Shown here piece by piece: positions 38,842-47,637 of a DNA stretch of 64,000 nt. Position numbers and translations under genes: made by a program. Below the pieces are notes generated by a model. The model searched no databases. It saw nothing but the letters and a program-made list of their open reading frames with translations, and was not told the DNA's origin. Origin of the DNA: Magnetospirillum aberrantis SpK (lineage in GTDB: Bacteria; Pseudomonadota; Alphaproteobacteria; Rhodospirillales; Magnetospirillaceae); contig NZ_JAAIYP010000035.1 of NCBI RefSeq assembly GCF_011022235.1, forward strand, positions 153,749 to 217,748. Reading direction: 5' to 3'. Numbering within the stretch: position 1 is the stretch's first letter; every line of letters begins with the position of its first letter.

Positions 38842-40700
38842 GACGCTGCCGCGGCCCGACGTTCCAGCGGCGGTGCCTCCCTCAGGGTGAAGAAGAAAGC
38901 GCAGCCCTCTCCTTCCTTGGATTCCACCCAGATGCGGCCGCCGTGACGATTGATGATGCGGCGGACCAGGGCCAAGCCGATTCCGGTTCCCGGATAGGCT
39001 GCTTGAGTATGCAGGCGTTGGAAGATGCCGAAAATGCGCTCCTGAAATTCCTCGCCGATGCCGATGCCGTTGTCGCGGACACAAAAGACCCATTCCCCGC
39101 CCTGTCCCGGCTGGGCGGAAATATGGATCTCGGGAGCCCGTGCACGGTGGCGGTATTTGACCGCGTTGCCGATCAGGTTCTGGAACACGCTGGACAATTG
39201 CGGCCCGTCGCCCAACACCCAGGGCAAATGGTCAATCGTCACCTTGGCGTCAAGACTGCCCAACAAGGAATGCAGGTTGGCCATGCTGTTGGACAGAACC
39301 CGGTCGCAATCCAACGGCTCGAAGTCGCCACCTTGGCTGTCGACACGGGAATAGCTCAGCAAATCCTGGATCAACGCCCCCATGCGTTTGGCACCGTCCA
39401 CCGCATAGCGGATGAAGGTGTCGGCTTCTTCGTCCAAATGGCCGCGATAACGTTTTTCCAGCAATTGCAGATAGCTGACCACCGACCGCAACGGCTCTTG
39501 CAGGTCGTGCGAGGCGACATAGGCGAATTGCTGAAGGTCGGCGTTGGATTGTGCCAGCGCGTCGGTCTTGTCGCGCAATTCGGCCACGGCCCGGTCACGG
39601 TCGGTAACATCGACGATGATGGAATGCAGCAAGGCCCGCCCGTGAAAGGTACAGGGGCCGGAATAGACCTCGACCTGTTTGATCTCGTCATGCTTGGTGC
39701 GATGGGGAAAACGGAAAAACAGTCGGCTTTCGCTTCGCGCCCGATCCATTTCGGATTTTATCTGCTCGGGCGGCAACGCGTTGATCTGGGCGATGTTCAT
39801 CCGTCGCAATTCGTCAAGCGTCCAACCATAGAACGCCGCCGCCGCCGGATTGGCGTCCACGATCTGCCCGTTGAGCGGATCAATCAGCAACTTGACCGCC
39901 CGGTTGTTTTCAAACATCTGACGATAAAGCAGTTCACGCTCGCGCATGGCCTGTTCGGCGGCGATACGCGCGGAAATGTCGGTCACGGTGGTGACACGGA
40001 TGTCTTGGCCGTCGATGGAAATGGCGTTGCCGCGCATTTCCACCGGAAAGGTACTGCCATCCGCCCGTTTCAACGAAACGCGATAGCGTTCGGAACAGCG
40101 TTCCTCGACGTGCAAGCTGACAACGCCGTGTTCTTCGGCCGGCAACAAGCTCAGGTAATGCTGCCCCACCACCTCGTCACGACGGCGCCCGACCATGCGC
40201 AACAGGGCGTCGTTGACGTCAACGATGGTGCCATAGGCATGAAGCACCATGCCCTCGCTGGACAATTCCGCCAACCGGGCGAAACGTTCCTCGCTGGCCG
40301 TCAGCGAAGCGATGGCCGCGTACTCTTTCGTAACATCCTGGACGATTCCCAGGATTTCAATGACATCGTCAGCTTCGGAGCGAAGGATGGAGCGGTGGAT
40401 GCGAACCCGCCGCATCACGCCGTCGATGCGGCGCACTTCCATCTCATGACAGGTCGGCAATTGTTGTGCCCACACCTCGGCGCTTTGGTTCCGGCACAAA
40501 TCCGCATGCCCCGGAGCGATCAGGTCGGCGACGGTTGCCCCCACAATCTCGCCGACGGGCTTGCCAACCAAACTTTCGAACAAGCCGTTGCAGGCGACAT
40601 AATGCCCCGACCGGTCCTGGACGAACGCAGGAAACGGCAAAGACTCAAGAAACGAGCGTTGCGACACCCGGAGTGGCGAGGAGAGAACTTCACGGGGCAT
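38838..40700 (-). CDS. three-PAS hybrid-sensor histidine kinase (no receiver)
   Basis: This 620-residue soluble kinase has PAS domains at about 18-120, 130-250 and 255-370, a coiled-coil, then the HisKA box FAYVASHDLQEPLRSVVSYL (His about residue 400) and an HATPase with NLIGNAVKYR, DNGIGIGEEFQE and GTGIGLALVRRI. This phytochrome-like kinase type often works with a separate receiver. GGGAGG lies five bases before the ATG at 40700. No partner regulator is adjacent on the same strand. The signal is unknown; PAS-rich proteins often sense redox or light. Confidence 0.87.
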   Translation of the reverse strand: MPREVLSSPLRVSQRSFLESLPFPAFVQDRSGHYVACNGLFESLVGKPVGEIVGATVADLIAPGHADLCRNQSAEVWAQQLPTCHEMEVRRIDGVMRRVRIHRSILRSEADDVIEILGIVQDVTKEYAAIASLTASEERFARLAELSSEGMVLHAYGTIVDVNDALLRMVGRRRDEVVGQHYLSLLPAEEHGVVSLHVEERCSERYRVSLKRADGSTFPVEMRGNAISIDGQDIRVTTVTDISARIAAEQAMRERELLYRQMFENNRAVKLLIDPLNGQIVDANPAAAAFYGWTLDELRRMNIAQINALPPEQIKSEMDRARSESRLFFRFPHRTKHDEIKQVEVYSGPCTFHGRALLHSIIVDVTDRDRAVAELRDKTDALAQSNADLQQFAYVASHDLQEPLRSVVSYLQLLEKRYRGHLDEEADTFIRYAVDGAKRMGALIQDLLSYSRVDSQGGDFEPLDCDRVLSNSMANLHSLLGSLDAKVTIDHLPWVLGDGPQLSSVFQNLIGNAVKYRHRARAPEIHISAQPGQGGEWVFCVRDNGIGIGEEFQERIFGIFQRLHTQAAYPGTGIGLALVRRIINRHGGRIWVESKEGEGCAFFFTLREAPPLERRAAAAS

Positions 40701-40794
40701 ACGCCCTCCCGGCACAATGCGCACACAAAAACACACCCAGAAGATATAGTTCCATGGAGGGAGAATCGCAAGACGAAAGTAGTATTAGAGATAT

Positions 40795-41925
40795 CTACTC
40801 CACGTCCACGGGGAACAGTTTGGCGGCCCGGACCATCACCCGAACCTCGGCACCTGGCGCCAACGCCAAACGTTCATGCTGCTCTCGGGTCAATTCCGCC
40901 TCAAGGGTGACGCCCCCGACGACCAGTTCGGCACGGACCACCGGCCCCAGAACATTCAAGTGGCGAACATGTCCCACGCCCCCTTCGGAAGAGGCCGGGC
41001 GAACGTCCACGTCGTGGGGACGGATGAAGGCGGTTCCCGGTCCGCTGTGCCCCATCCCGCATGACGACGTCAGAACCAATCCCGCGATCTCGGCCCGGCC
41101 ATGGTCAAGGATGACAGGCAACGCGTTGACGTTGCCCAGAAAGCGGTAAACGAAGGGGGTGGCGGGCCGGTCGTAAATGTCGGAAGGGGTTCCCACCTGC
41201 TCGATCCGTCCCTTGTTCATCACCACCACCTCGTCGGCGACTTCCAACGCCTCTTCCTGGTCGTGGGTGACGAACACGCCGGTCAGCCCCATGTCTTCGT
41301 GCAGACTGCGCAGCCACCGCCGCAGATCCTTGCGCACCTGGGCATCAAGTGCACCGAACGGTTCGTCCAGCAACAACAGACGCGGTTCCACCGCCAGGGC
41401 GCGGGCCAGGGCGACGCGCTGGCGCTGTCCACCCGACAATTGAGCGGGATAACGCCTGCCCAGACCGGACAATTGCACCAACCCCAGCAATTCCTCGACC
41501 TTGGCCGCGATGGCCGTTTTGGAGGGGCGAGCCCGCCCCTTGCGCACACTCAGGCCGAACGCGACGTTTTCCGCCACGGTCATGTGGCGAAACAGGGCGT
41601 AATGCTGAAAGACGAAACCGACACCACGGTCGCGGGTGGGCAAGGTGGTGGCGTCGGCGCCATCCAGCACGATCCGCCCCTGATCAGCGAAATCCAACCC
41701 GGCCAGAATGCGCAAAAGCGTGGTCTTGCCCGACCCCGATGGCCCCAGCAAGGCAACCAACTTGCCGCGCGGCACCGACAGCGACACATGATCCAGCGCG
41801 GTGAAGGCGCCGAAGCGCTTACTCACCCCGTCGGCCACGATCATCGGCGAGGCATCGGCCGACATGGAATTATCGGCGACCGGCGAAACCCAGGACGGCG
41901 CAAGGTCGGACAAGATCATGTTCAT
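40795..41925 (-). CDS. cysA: sulfate/thiosulfate-type ABC transporter ATPase
   Basis: This ATPase of about 376 residues (start 41925; 356 if ATG 41865) has Walker [30 protein letters not shown] and [11 protein letters not shown], with a C-terminal TOBE-like domain (about 255-350). The order and TOBE tail match CysA. Start 41925 has TGGAG about 10 bases upstream; 41865 has none. No permease or binding-protein genes are adjacent, so it is an orphan ATPase, preceded only by a 33-residue membrane ORF. Use by another uptake system (molybdate, spermidine-like) is possible. Confidence 0.82.
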   Translation of the reverse strand: MNMILSDLAPSWVSPVADNSMSADASPMIVADGVSKRFGAFTALDHVSLSVPRGKLVALLGPSGSGKTTLLRILAGLDFADQGRIVLDGADATTLPTRDRGVGFVFQHYALFRHMTVAENVAFGLSVRKGRARPSKTAIAAKVEELLGLVQLSGLGRRYPAQLSGGQRQRVALARALAVEPRLLLLDEPFGALDAQVRKDLRRWLRSLHEDMGLTGVFVTHDQEEALEVADEVVVMNKGRIEQVGTPSDIYDRPATPFVYRFLGNVNALPVILDHGRAEIAGLVLTSSCGMGHSGPGTAFIRPHDVDVRPASSEGGVGHVRHLNVLGPVVRAELVVGGVTLEAELTREQHERLALAPGAEVRVMVRAAKLFPVDVE

Positions 41926-41950
41926 GGCAAACACACTCCAGACAACGGCG

Positions 41951-42052
41951 TCAGGCGCCGGGAAGCAACGAGGCGGCGAAGGCCGCGAAAGCGACCACGA
42001 ACAACACCACCCGGCCGAGATACAACCACTCATCATCGATGAAACTGGGCAT
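41951..42052 (-). CDS. 33-residue single-helix membrane peptide upstream of cysA
   Basis: The frame [20 protein letters not shown]... ends with [13 protein letters not shown] and is a plausible single-span membrane protein: an acidic N-terminus and a hydrophobic stretch (about 12-30). AGGAGG lies about four bases before its ATG, one of the better ribosome sites in the window. It stops 25 bases before cysA, so it is likely translated first on the same message. It could be a small transporter accessory or a leader peptide. No homology can be tested here. Confidence 0.55.
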   Translation of the reverse strand: MPSFIDDEWLYLGRVVLFVVAFAAFAASLLPGA

Positions 42053-42246
42053 ATGCCCTCCTGACCCGATACAAACAACACTCATTTACCGCCGCGCAAG
42101 CGCAATGGTCAACAATTTCATCACTACAAAACGTGATATTTTATATAATAACACATTTTTTATGTTATTCATGCCCATGCCCCCTCCGCACGGAGAGGCA
42201 CCCTGGGCAGTGTTTCGATAAAGCGCCGCCGGTCAGGCTTTCATCG
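42053..42246 (-). promoter_or_regulatory. AT-rich intergenic region before the cysA unit
   Basis: The 42120-42170 stretch is very AT-rich against the surrounding GC-rich DNA. It contains an inverted repeat, AATAACA (42147-42153) and TGTTATT (42163-42169), with a T-rich loop. TATAAA-like elements on the minus strand suggest the promoter of the cysA unit. No gene is visible. Confidence 0.4.
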
Positions 42247-43230
42247 TCAGCGCGGTTCGTCCTTGGTCTCGGCCTCGAAACCGACCGCTTGGCGGACCAC
42301 GAACAGCGGCCGCTGCTTGACCTCGGAAAACACCCGCCCCAGATACTCGCCGATGACCCCCAGGCTGATCAGTTGGACGCCGGAAAAGAAGGTGATGGCG
42401 ACGATCAAGGACGGGTAGCCGGGAACATCAATGCCCAGGATCAAGGTCTTCACTATGAACAAAAGACCGTACAAAAGGGCGAAGGCCGCGACCAGCATAC
42501 CGGCGAACGTCCACACCTTGAGCGGCACCGAAGTAAACGACGTGATGCCGTCGATGGCCAACCGCCACAGGCGGAAGGCGTTGAACTTGGTCTGTCCGGC
42601 GGCGCGCGGCGCCACGTCATAGGGAATGGTGACTTGGCGGAATCCCACCCAGGCATAAAGCCCTTTCATGAACCGGGTGTGTTCGGGCATGGCGTTCAAC
42701 ACGTCCACCACCTTGCGGTCCAACAGACGGAAATCACCTGCCCCGCGCGGCAACTGGACCTCGGACACCCGCCCGAACAACTCGTAGAAAACTTTGGCGG
42801 CACTGCGCTTGAAAGCACTCTCGTCGTCGCGGCCACGCCGCACGGCGATGACCATTTCATAGCCTTCGCGCCATTTTTCCAGCATTTCGCCGATCACTTC
42901 GGGGGGATGCTGTAAATCGGCGTCGATCATCACCACACAGCGGCCGCGCGCGTGCTTGAGCCCGGCGGTCAACGCCAGTTCCTTGCCGAAGTTGCGCGAC
43001 AGTTCCACCAGCTTTATCCTGGGGTCGCGGCCATGATGGTCCACCACCCGCGCCACAGTGTCGTCGCTGCTGCCGTCGTCGACGCAGACGATTTCGTAGC
43101 TTGCATCCAACCCGCCCAACACCTGGGCCAGACGGTCGAACAGCCCGTCCAAATTGCCCGCTTCGTTGAACATGGGCACCACCAGGGACAGAATCGGCGG
43201 GGAAAACGGAGAAGCGGACGAATTGGTCAT
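42247..43230 (-). CDS. membrane-anchored GT2 glycosyltransferase (polyprenyl-phosphate type)
   Basis: This 327-residue protein resembles the DPM1/GtrB/ArnC class. The catalytic N-domain has LSLVVPMFNEAGNLDGL, VDDGSSDDTV and VMIDADLQHPPEVI (metal-binding DxD-like). Two C-terminal membrane helices (about 237-258 and 272-296) anchor it; FSGVQLISLGVIGEYLGRVFSEVKQRP is the family end. It would transfer a sugar to undecaprenyl phosphate. It lies divergently from a ChbG/HpnK-like deacetylase gene, so both may serve a lipid-linked sugar modification. The start is at 43230. Confidence 0.9.
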   Translation of the reverse strand: MTNSSASPFSPPILSLVVPMFNEAGNLDGLFDRLAQVLGGLDASYEIVCVDDGSSDDTVARVVDHHGRDPRIKLVELSRNFGKELALTAGLKHARGRCVVMIDADLQHPPEVIGEMLEKWREGYEMVIAVRRGRDDESAFKRSAAKVFYELFGRVSEVQLPRGAGDFRLLDRKVVDVLNAMPEHTRFMKGLYAWVGFRQVTIPYDVAPRAAGQTKFNAFRLWRLAIDGITSFTSVPLKVWTFAGMLVAAFALLYGLLFIVKTLILGIDVPGYPSLIVAITFFSGVQLISLGVIGEYLGRVFSEVKQRPLFVVRQAVGFEAETKDEPR

Positions 43231-43311
43231 GGCGACAGCCTCGGAGGGGGGGGACCGGAACTGGTCGGCAGTGTGAAAGAAAGCCCCCAGCGGGTCAACG
43301 AAAGCCCCATC

Positions 43312-44157
43312 ATGACAGCCCCCCTGTCCTCCATCACCCTGTGCGCCGACGATTACGGCCTGGCCCCCGGCGTATCCCAAGCCATCCTGGCGCTGATCGA
43401 ACGCGGCCGGCTGCAAGCCACCGGCTGCATGACCGGCAGCCCATACTGGCCCAGCGCGGCCCCCATGCTGCGCGTCCTGGAACACAAGGCGGACGTGGGC
43501 GTCCACCTGACGCTGACCGATCAGACGCCGTTGGGAACCATGCCCGACCTGGCGCCCAACGGCCGTTTCCCGTCATTGCCGGTCTTGTTGAAACGCGCGC
43601 TCACCCGGCGGCTTGACCGCGCTGAAATCGCCGCCGAACTGGAGCGCCAGATCGACAGCTTCGAGCGGCATTTCGGACGCCCCCCGGATTTCCTGGACGG
43701 ACACCACCATGTGCACCAATTGCCCGTCATCGGCGAGGTGGTGGTGGATTTGTGGCGACGGCGATTGGGGGAACGCGGCTGGATCCGATCCTGTGTCGAA
43801 CCGCTCCCGGCCATCCTGCGTCGCGGTGTCGATCCCGTGCGTGCTTTGGTGATCTCCTCGCTGGGGCTTGGCTTTCGCCGCCGGCTGCGGGCGTTGGGCA
43901 TCCCACACAACACCTCGTTTCGCGGCGTCTACGATTTTTCCGGCCGCGTTCCCTTTGACCGATTGTTCCGCCGCTTCACCGACGCACCGGGCGAGCGGAC
44001 GCTGATGATGGTCCATCCGGGCAAGGTGGACGACGCCTTGCGCGCCGCCGACACCCTGACCCGCCAGCGCGAGGTGGAATTCGCCTTCCTGGCCTCGGAT
44101 TCCTGCGCCTTCTCGCTGGCCGAGCGCAAGATCACCCTTCGCCGATTGTTTCCATGA
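43312..44157 (+). CDS. ChbG/HpnK (YdjC) family deacetylase
   Basis: This 281-residue YdjC-fold hydrolase has the metal-binding ITLCADDYGLAPGVSQAI at the start, GVHLTL and FLDGHHHVHQLPVI. Known members remove acetyl groups from chitobiose or hopanoid-linked glucosamine (HpnK). The catalytic Asp-Asp and His residues are in place. The ATG at 43312 has only a weak ribosome site. The stop overlaps the transporter start (ATGA). It is placed back to back with the polyprenyl-type glycosyltransferase. Confidence 0.85.
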   Translation: MTAPLSSITLCADDYGLAPGVSQAILALIERGRLQATGCMTGSPYWPSAAPMLRVLEHKADVGVHLTLTDQTPLGTMPDLAPNGRFPSLPVLLKRALTRRLDRAEIAAELERQIDSFERHFGRPPDFLDGHHHVHQLPVIGEVVVDLWRRRLGERGWIRSCVEPLPAILRRGVDPVRALVISSLGLGFRRRLRALGIPHNTSFRGVYDFSGRVPFDRLFRRFTDAPGERTLMMVHPGKVDDALRAADTLTRQREVEFAFLASDSCAFSLAERKITLRRLFP

Positions 44158-45314
44158 CCGTCAACCGGTCCGAGGCGTGGAACGCGGCGCTGCGCCTGGG
44201 GGCCTATTATTCCGCGCTGTTCATGGCGGTCGGCATTCAATTGCCATTCTGGCCGCTGTGGCTCAAGCATCACGGACTCGACCCGTCGCAGATCGGTTTG
44301 GTGCTGGCCTCAACCTATCTGGTCAAATGCATCGTCAACCCGCTGGTTGGCCATCTGGTCGACCGGCGCGGCGAGCGCCGCCGCCCGATGGTGTGGCTGG
44401 CGGTTGCCGCCACCGTCACATGGCTGGGCTTCACCGTCGCCGATGGTTTCTGGCCGATTTTGCTGTTGACCATGGTGTCGGTGGGATTGTGGAGCGGCAT
44501 CATGCCGGTCGGCGAAGCCCTGGCGCTGATGACCACCCACCGCCACGGCATCGATTACGGGCGCGTGCGGCTGTGGGGATCGCTGGCCTTCATCGCCACC
44601 GCCACCTTGTGCGGACGCTTGCTGGTCGGGCATTCGCCGGATGTGCTGGTGTGGATGATCGCCGCCGCGCTGGCGTTGACCGCCCTGTCCTGTGCCGCCT
44701 TGCCCGACACCCGTGTCGCCGTGGCCGAACGGGGCGCCGCGCCGCCCCTGCGACCGTTGATCACCAGTTCAGCGTTTTTGCTGTTCCTGGCCGCCGGCAG
44801 CCTGAATGCCGCCGGACACACCGTTTATTACGCCTTCTCGACCATCCACTGGAAAGCCGCCGGCATCGCCGACGACACCATCGGCTTGCTGTGGTCCGAA
44901 GGCGTGGTGGCCGAAATCATGTTGTTCGCATTGTCGGGCCGGGTGGTTCGGCGCTTCGGCGCCACCGGATTGTTGCTGATCGCCGCCATCGCCGGGATCG
45001 TACGCTGGAGCGTGCTTGGCCTGACCTGCGAGGTGCCGGCGCTGGCCGCCGCCCAGATTTTGCACGCGGCGACCTTCGGCTGCACCCATCTTGGCGCCAT
45101 GCATCTGTTGCGCACCGTGCCGGCCGGCCTTGCCGCCCGCGCCCAGGGCATCTATGCGGCGGTGGCGATGGGCGTCGTTCCCGGCCTGATGAGCCCCGTC
45201 ACCGGCCATCTGTACGAGACGCTGCACGGTCACGCCTTCTTCGTCATGACCGGACTTTCCGCCTTGATGGCGGTGGCGGCGTTCTACCTGTTCCGGCAAA
45301 GAACCGCGCTTTAG
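44154..45314 (+). CDS. MFS transporter (LacY/HcaT-like group)
   Basis: This 386-residue inner-membrane transporter has about 12 predicted helices. The start MGIQLPFWPLWLKHHGLDPSQIGLVLAS (after a short N-terminus) and VDRRGERRRPM (A-loop) match the MFS-1-like group that includes HcaT and LacY. It is coupled to the deacetylase (ATGA) and overlaps the mocR stop by four bases in convergent orientation. The substrate is unknown; the neighbour suggests a sugar-like compound but this is weak. Confidence 0.82.
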   Translation: MTVNRSEAWNAALRLGAYYSALFMAVGIQLPFWPLWLKHHGLDPSQIGLVLASTYLVKCIVNPLVGHLVDRRGERRRPMVWLAVAATVTWLGFTVADGFWPILLLTMVSVGLWSGIMPVGEALALMTTHRHGIDYGRVRLWGSLAFIATATLCGRLLVGHSPDVLVWMIAAALALTALSCAALPDTRVAVAERGAAPPLRPLITSSAFLLFLAAGSLNAAGHTVYYAFSTIHWKAAGIADDTIGLLWSEGVVAEIMLFALSGRVVRRFGATGLLLIAAIAGIVRWSVLGLTCEVPALAAAQILHAATFGCTHLGAMHLLRTVPAGLAARAQGIYAAVAMGVVPGLMSPVTGHLYETLHGHAFFVMTGLSALMAVAAFYLFRQRTAL

Positions 45315-46705
45315 ACGGTCAACCGCGGCAAAGCCGGCGGCGTTGCCAAAATATCGGCGACGATGGCAAGACCCGTCCGCAATTGCTCGCGGTCGGGCGG
45401 GCACGACACCGACAGCCGCACCCCGTCGCGAGCCGGACGGCCCACGGCGAAGGTTTCGGTGGGGGCAATGGCGACGCCGCGTCGCGCGGCCTCGGCGATC
45501 AGGTCGGCGCTGCGCCACGGCGGCGCCAGAGGCAGCCAGACATTGAAGGACGGCGAATGGGGACGAACCTGTTCCCCCAAAGCCGCCACCGCCAATTCGG
45601 CGCGGGCACGCGCCTCGTCACGCTGGCCGGTGGCGATCTCGAAGGCTTGTCCGTCCTCGATCAGGACACACGCGGCTTCAATCAGAACCGCCGGCAGCGA
45701 CAGCGTCAAGGCGCCAACGGCGGAATCGAAATGTCCGCGCAATGCCGGCGGCACGGCGGCGAAGGCGGTTCGCAGACCGGGACAGACACTTTTCGACAAG
45801 GTGCTGAGATAGACCGAGCGTTCCGGGGCGTGGGCCAGGATCGGCGGCGGCGCCTCGGGATCAAGGAAGCGGTGCACCCCGTCCTCGATGATGAAGGCGC
45901 CATGGCGGCGGGCGGCGGCGGCGATGGCGCGGCGGCGGTCGTCGGGCAAGGTCATGGTCAACGGGTTCTGCACCGCCGCCGTGGTGTAAAGGACCTTGGC
46001 CCCCTTGGCGAAAGCGCGCTCGACCTCGTCGGGAAGCAATCCCTGTTCGTCCATGGACACCGGCATCAACGTCCGGGCCATCAGGCTGACCGCCGACTTG
46101 ATGCCGGGATAGGTGTATTCCTCGACCGCGACGCCGTCGCCGGGAACGGTCATCACCGACAACGCCGCCAGGATCGCCTGTTGGCTGCCGGCGGTGACCG
46201 CCACAAAGTCAGGGGCCACCCGCACCCCGTCCATGCCCGACAGCCATGCCGCACCGGCGGTGCGCTGGCGCACGCTCAATGATTCGAAACGATAGGACAA
46301 CAAGGCGGACAAGTCGTTTCGTCGCGCCAGACGGGCCAGCACCGGACCGACCGCCCATGCCCCCTGGTCGCCGTCCGGGCGGTTGACCGCCATGTTGATC
46401 AGGCCGGATCGCAGGTCGGCCGCTTCGTTCAGATATTGCGCCAGCGCGCGGTCGCCATGGTCTGGATCGCGGACGAAAGTGCCGCGTCCCACCTCGCCCG
46501 ACAACAGCCCCTGACGCTCGGCCTCGGCATAGGCGCGGGCCACGGTGCCGACGGTGACTCCCAGCCGCCACGCCAGGTCGCGATGGGTGGGAAGACGCGT
46601 GCCGGCCACCAGCCGACCGGCGGCCAGATCGGCGGCGATGGCCTCGACAATGGCTCGATATTTGGGAACGCCGCCGCGCGACAGATCGGGAATCCAGTTT
46701 GACAT
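45311..46705 (-). CDS. MocR/PdxR-type transcription regulator
   Basis: This 464-residue fusion has a GntR winged-helix domain (about 1-75; LPTHRDLAWRLGVTVGTVARAYAEA) and a class I aminotransferase-like domain (about 100-460) with the PLP lysine in LSTLSKSVCPGLR. The reader domain binds PLP or an aldimine and controls DNA binding. Family members regulate pyridoxal, GABA or membrane-stress genes. A perfect 10-base palindrome touches its start codon (46706-46729), and a DUF1127 gene runs divergently, a typical arrangement. Confidence 0.9.
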   Translation of the reverse strand: MSNWIPDLSRGGVPKYRAIVEAIAADLAAGRLVAGTRLPTHRDLAWRLGVTVGTVARAYAEAERQGLLSGEVGRGTFVRDPDHGDRALAQYLNEAADLRSGLINMAVNRPDGDQGAWAVGPVLARLARRNDLSALLSYRFESLSVRQRTAGAAWLSGMDGVRVAPDFVAVTAGSQQAILAALSVMTVPGDGVAVEEYTYPGIKSAVSLMARTLMPVSMDEQGLLPDEVERAFAKGAKVLYTTAAVQNPLTMTLPDDRRRAIAAAARRHGAFIIEDGVHRFLDPEAPPPILAHAPERSVYLSTLSKSVCPGLRTAFAAVPPALRGHFDSAVGALTLSLPAVLIEAACVLIEDGQAFEIATGQRDEARARAELAVAALGEQVRPHSPSFNVWLPLAPPWRSADLIAEAARRGVAIAPTETFAVGRPARDGVRLSVSCPPDREQLRTGLAIVADILATPPALPRLTV

Positions 46706-46729
46706 GGTGTCAATGTTGTCATTGACACC
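46706..46729. promoter_or_regulatory. perfect palindrome at mocR/DUF1127 divergent promoter
   Basis: GGTGTCAATG (46706-46715), a four-base spacer and CATTGACACC (46720-46729) form a perfect 10-base inverted repeat directly before the mocR ATG. A second motif, TGATTCAAT (46747-46755) with ATTGAATCA (46774-46782), ends at the start codon of the DUF1127 gene. Both look like operators for the divergent pair. Confidence 0.7.
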
Positions 46730-46781
46730 TATGGCCCGTCAATGACTGATTCAATTGAACCCTTTTTACGGGGATTGAATC

Positions 46782-47003
46782 ATGATATCGCAAAATTGGA
46801 TGGGTTCAATTTCATCCCGCACCTGTGACGCCCCCTCTGCCACCTCGCTGCTGATCCGGGTGACCGATCACCTTCTGACATGGCTGGAACGCGCACACGG
46901 GCGAAGAATGTTGGCGACGCTGGACGAACGGATGCTGGCCGACATCGGCGTTGACCATGCCACCGCCCGAATGGAATCGCGCAAGCCCTTCTGGAAGGGG
47001 TGA
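46782..47003 (+). CDS. DUF1127 small protein
   Basis: This 73-residue protein ends with the DUF1127 core WLERAHGRRMLATLDERMLADIGV and an arginine-rich turn. Small DUF1127 proteins in alphaproteobacteria bind RNA or affect stress and phosphate pathways. The first about 35 residues are low in conservation. A MocR-type regulator sits divergently, which is common for this family. An inverted repeat (GGTGACACC at 46999-47007 and GGTGTCACC at 47056-47064) flanks the end and shares the GGTGTCA half-site of the upstream operator. Confidence 0.85.
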   Translation: MISQNWMGSISSRTCDAPSATSLLIRVTDHLLTWLERAHGRRMLATLDERMLADIGVDHATARMESRKPFWKG

Positions 47004-47139
47004 CACCTTGTCCCTGGCGAACGGCAATGGCGGCTATGACCTCGGTAGGGATGGGGGTGTCACCTGATTGTAAAGCCCCCCCTTGAACGTCAGCTTAAGG
47101 GAAAGCTGCATCCAGAACGGAACTTTCCGCGGAGGCCCC

Positions 47140-47568
47140 ATGCTGTCCGATCTATCTTCGCTCACTCCGGCGCACAGCCTTCCGTGGTTCCCGTCGTTCG
47201 ACGTGGGCGACCCGCGCATCGACGGCGAACACCGGGCCCTGGTGGAATGCGCCAACGAATTGTGTTCCCAGGCATCGGCATCGGTTCCGACCGCCCTGTT
47301 GCGCCGTGCCGGCCGCGAACTGATCGTCCTGGCCGAAGTGCATTTCGAAAGCGAGGAAGCGCTGTTCCCGCTGATCGGCTATACTGACCGCCAAACCCAT
47401 GTGCGCCAACACCTGGGCATCCTGGCCGGCCTGGAAAGCCTGATGCTGCACCCGATCGCCGACACGCCGTCGCTTGCCGCCGCCACCGCCCGTCTGTTGC
47501 TGGTTGAACACATCATCCGCCACGACCAGGAATTCAAATGCTGGATCGAAGCGGCACAAGAGGGGTGA
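47140..47568 (+). CDS. bacteriohemerythrin
   Basis: This 142-residue di-iron oxygen-binding protein has ligands visible as FDVGDPRIDGEHRAL, H-FESEEALFP, THVRQHLGIL and VEHIIRHDQEF. Such proteins buffer or deliver oxygen near the membrane in microaerophiles. The ATG at 47140 has GGAGG four bases upstream; an ATG 57 bases earlier would add a non-conserved tail. A small inverted repeat (CAGCTT/AAGCTG, 47091-47108) precedes it. It lies 70 bases before the large HD/ATPase gene on the same strand. Confidence 0.9.
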   Translation: MLSDLSSLTPAHSLPWFPSFDVGDPRIDGEHRALVECANELCSQASASVPTALLRRAGRELIVLAEVHFESEEALFPLIGYTDRQTHVRQHLGILAGLESLMLHPIADTPSLAAATARLLLVEHIIRHDQEFKCWIEAAQEG

Positions 47569-47637
47569 GCGGCCGGCTGTTTCCACACCACGCTTCTCGT
47601 ATAAGATGTCCCCACTGCATGAATGGTGGGGAATCAG

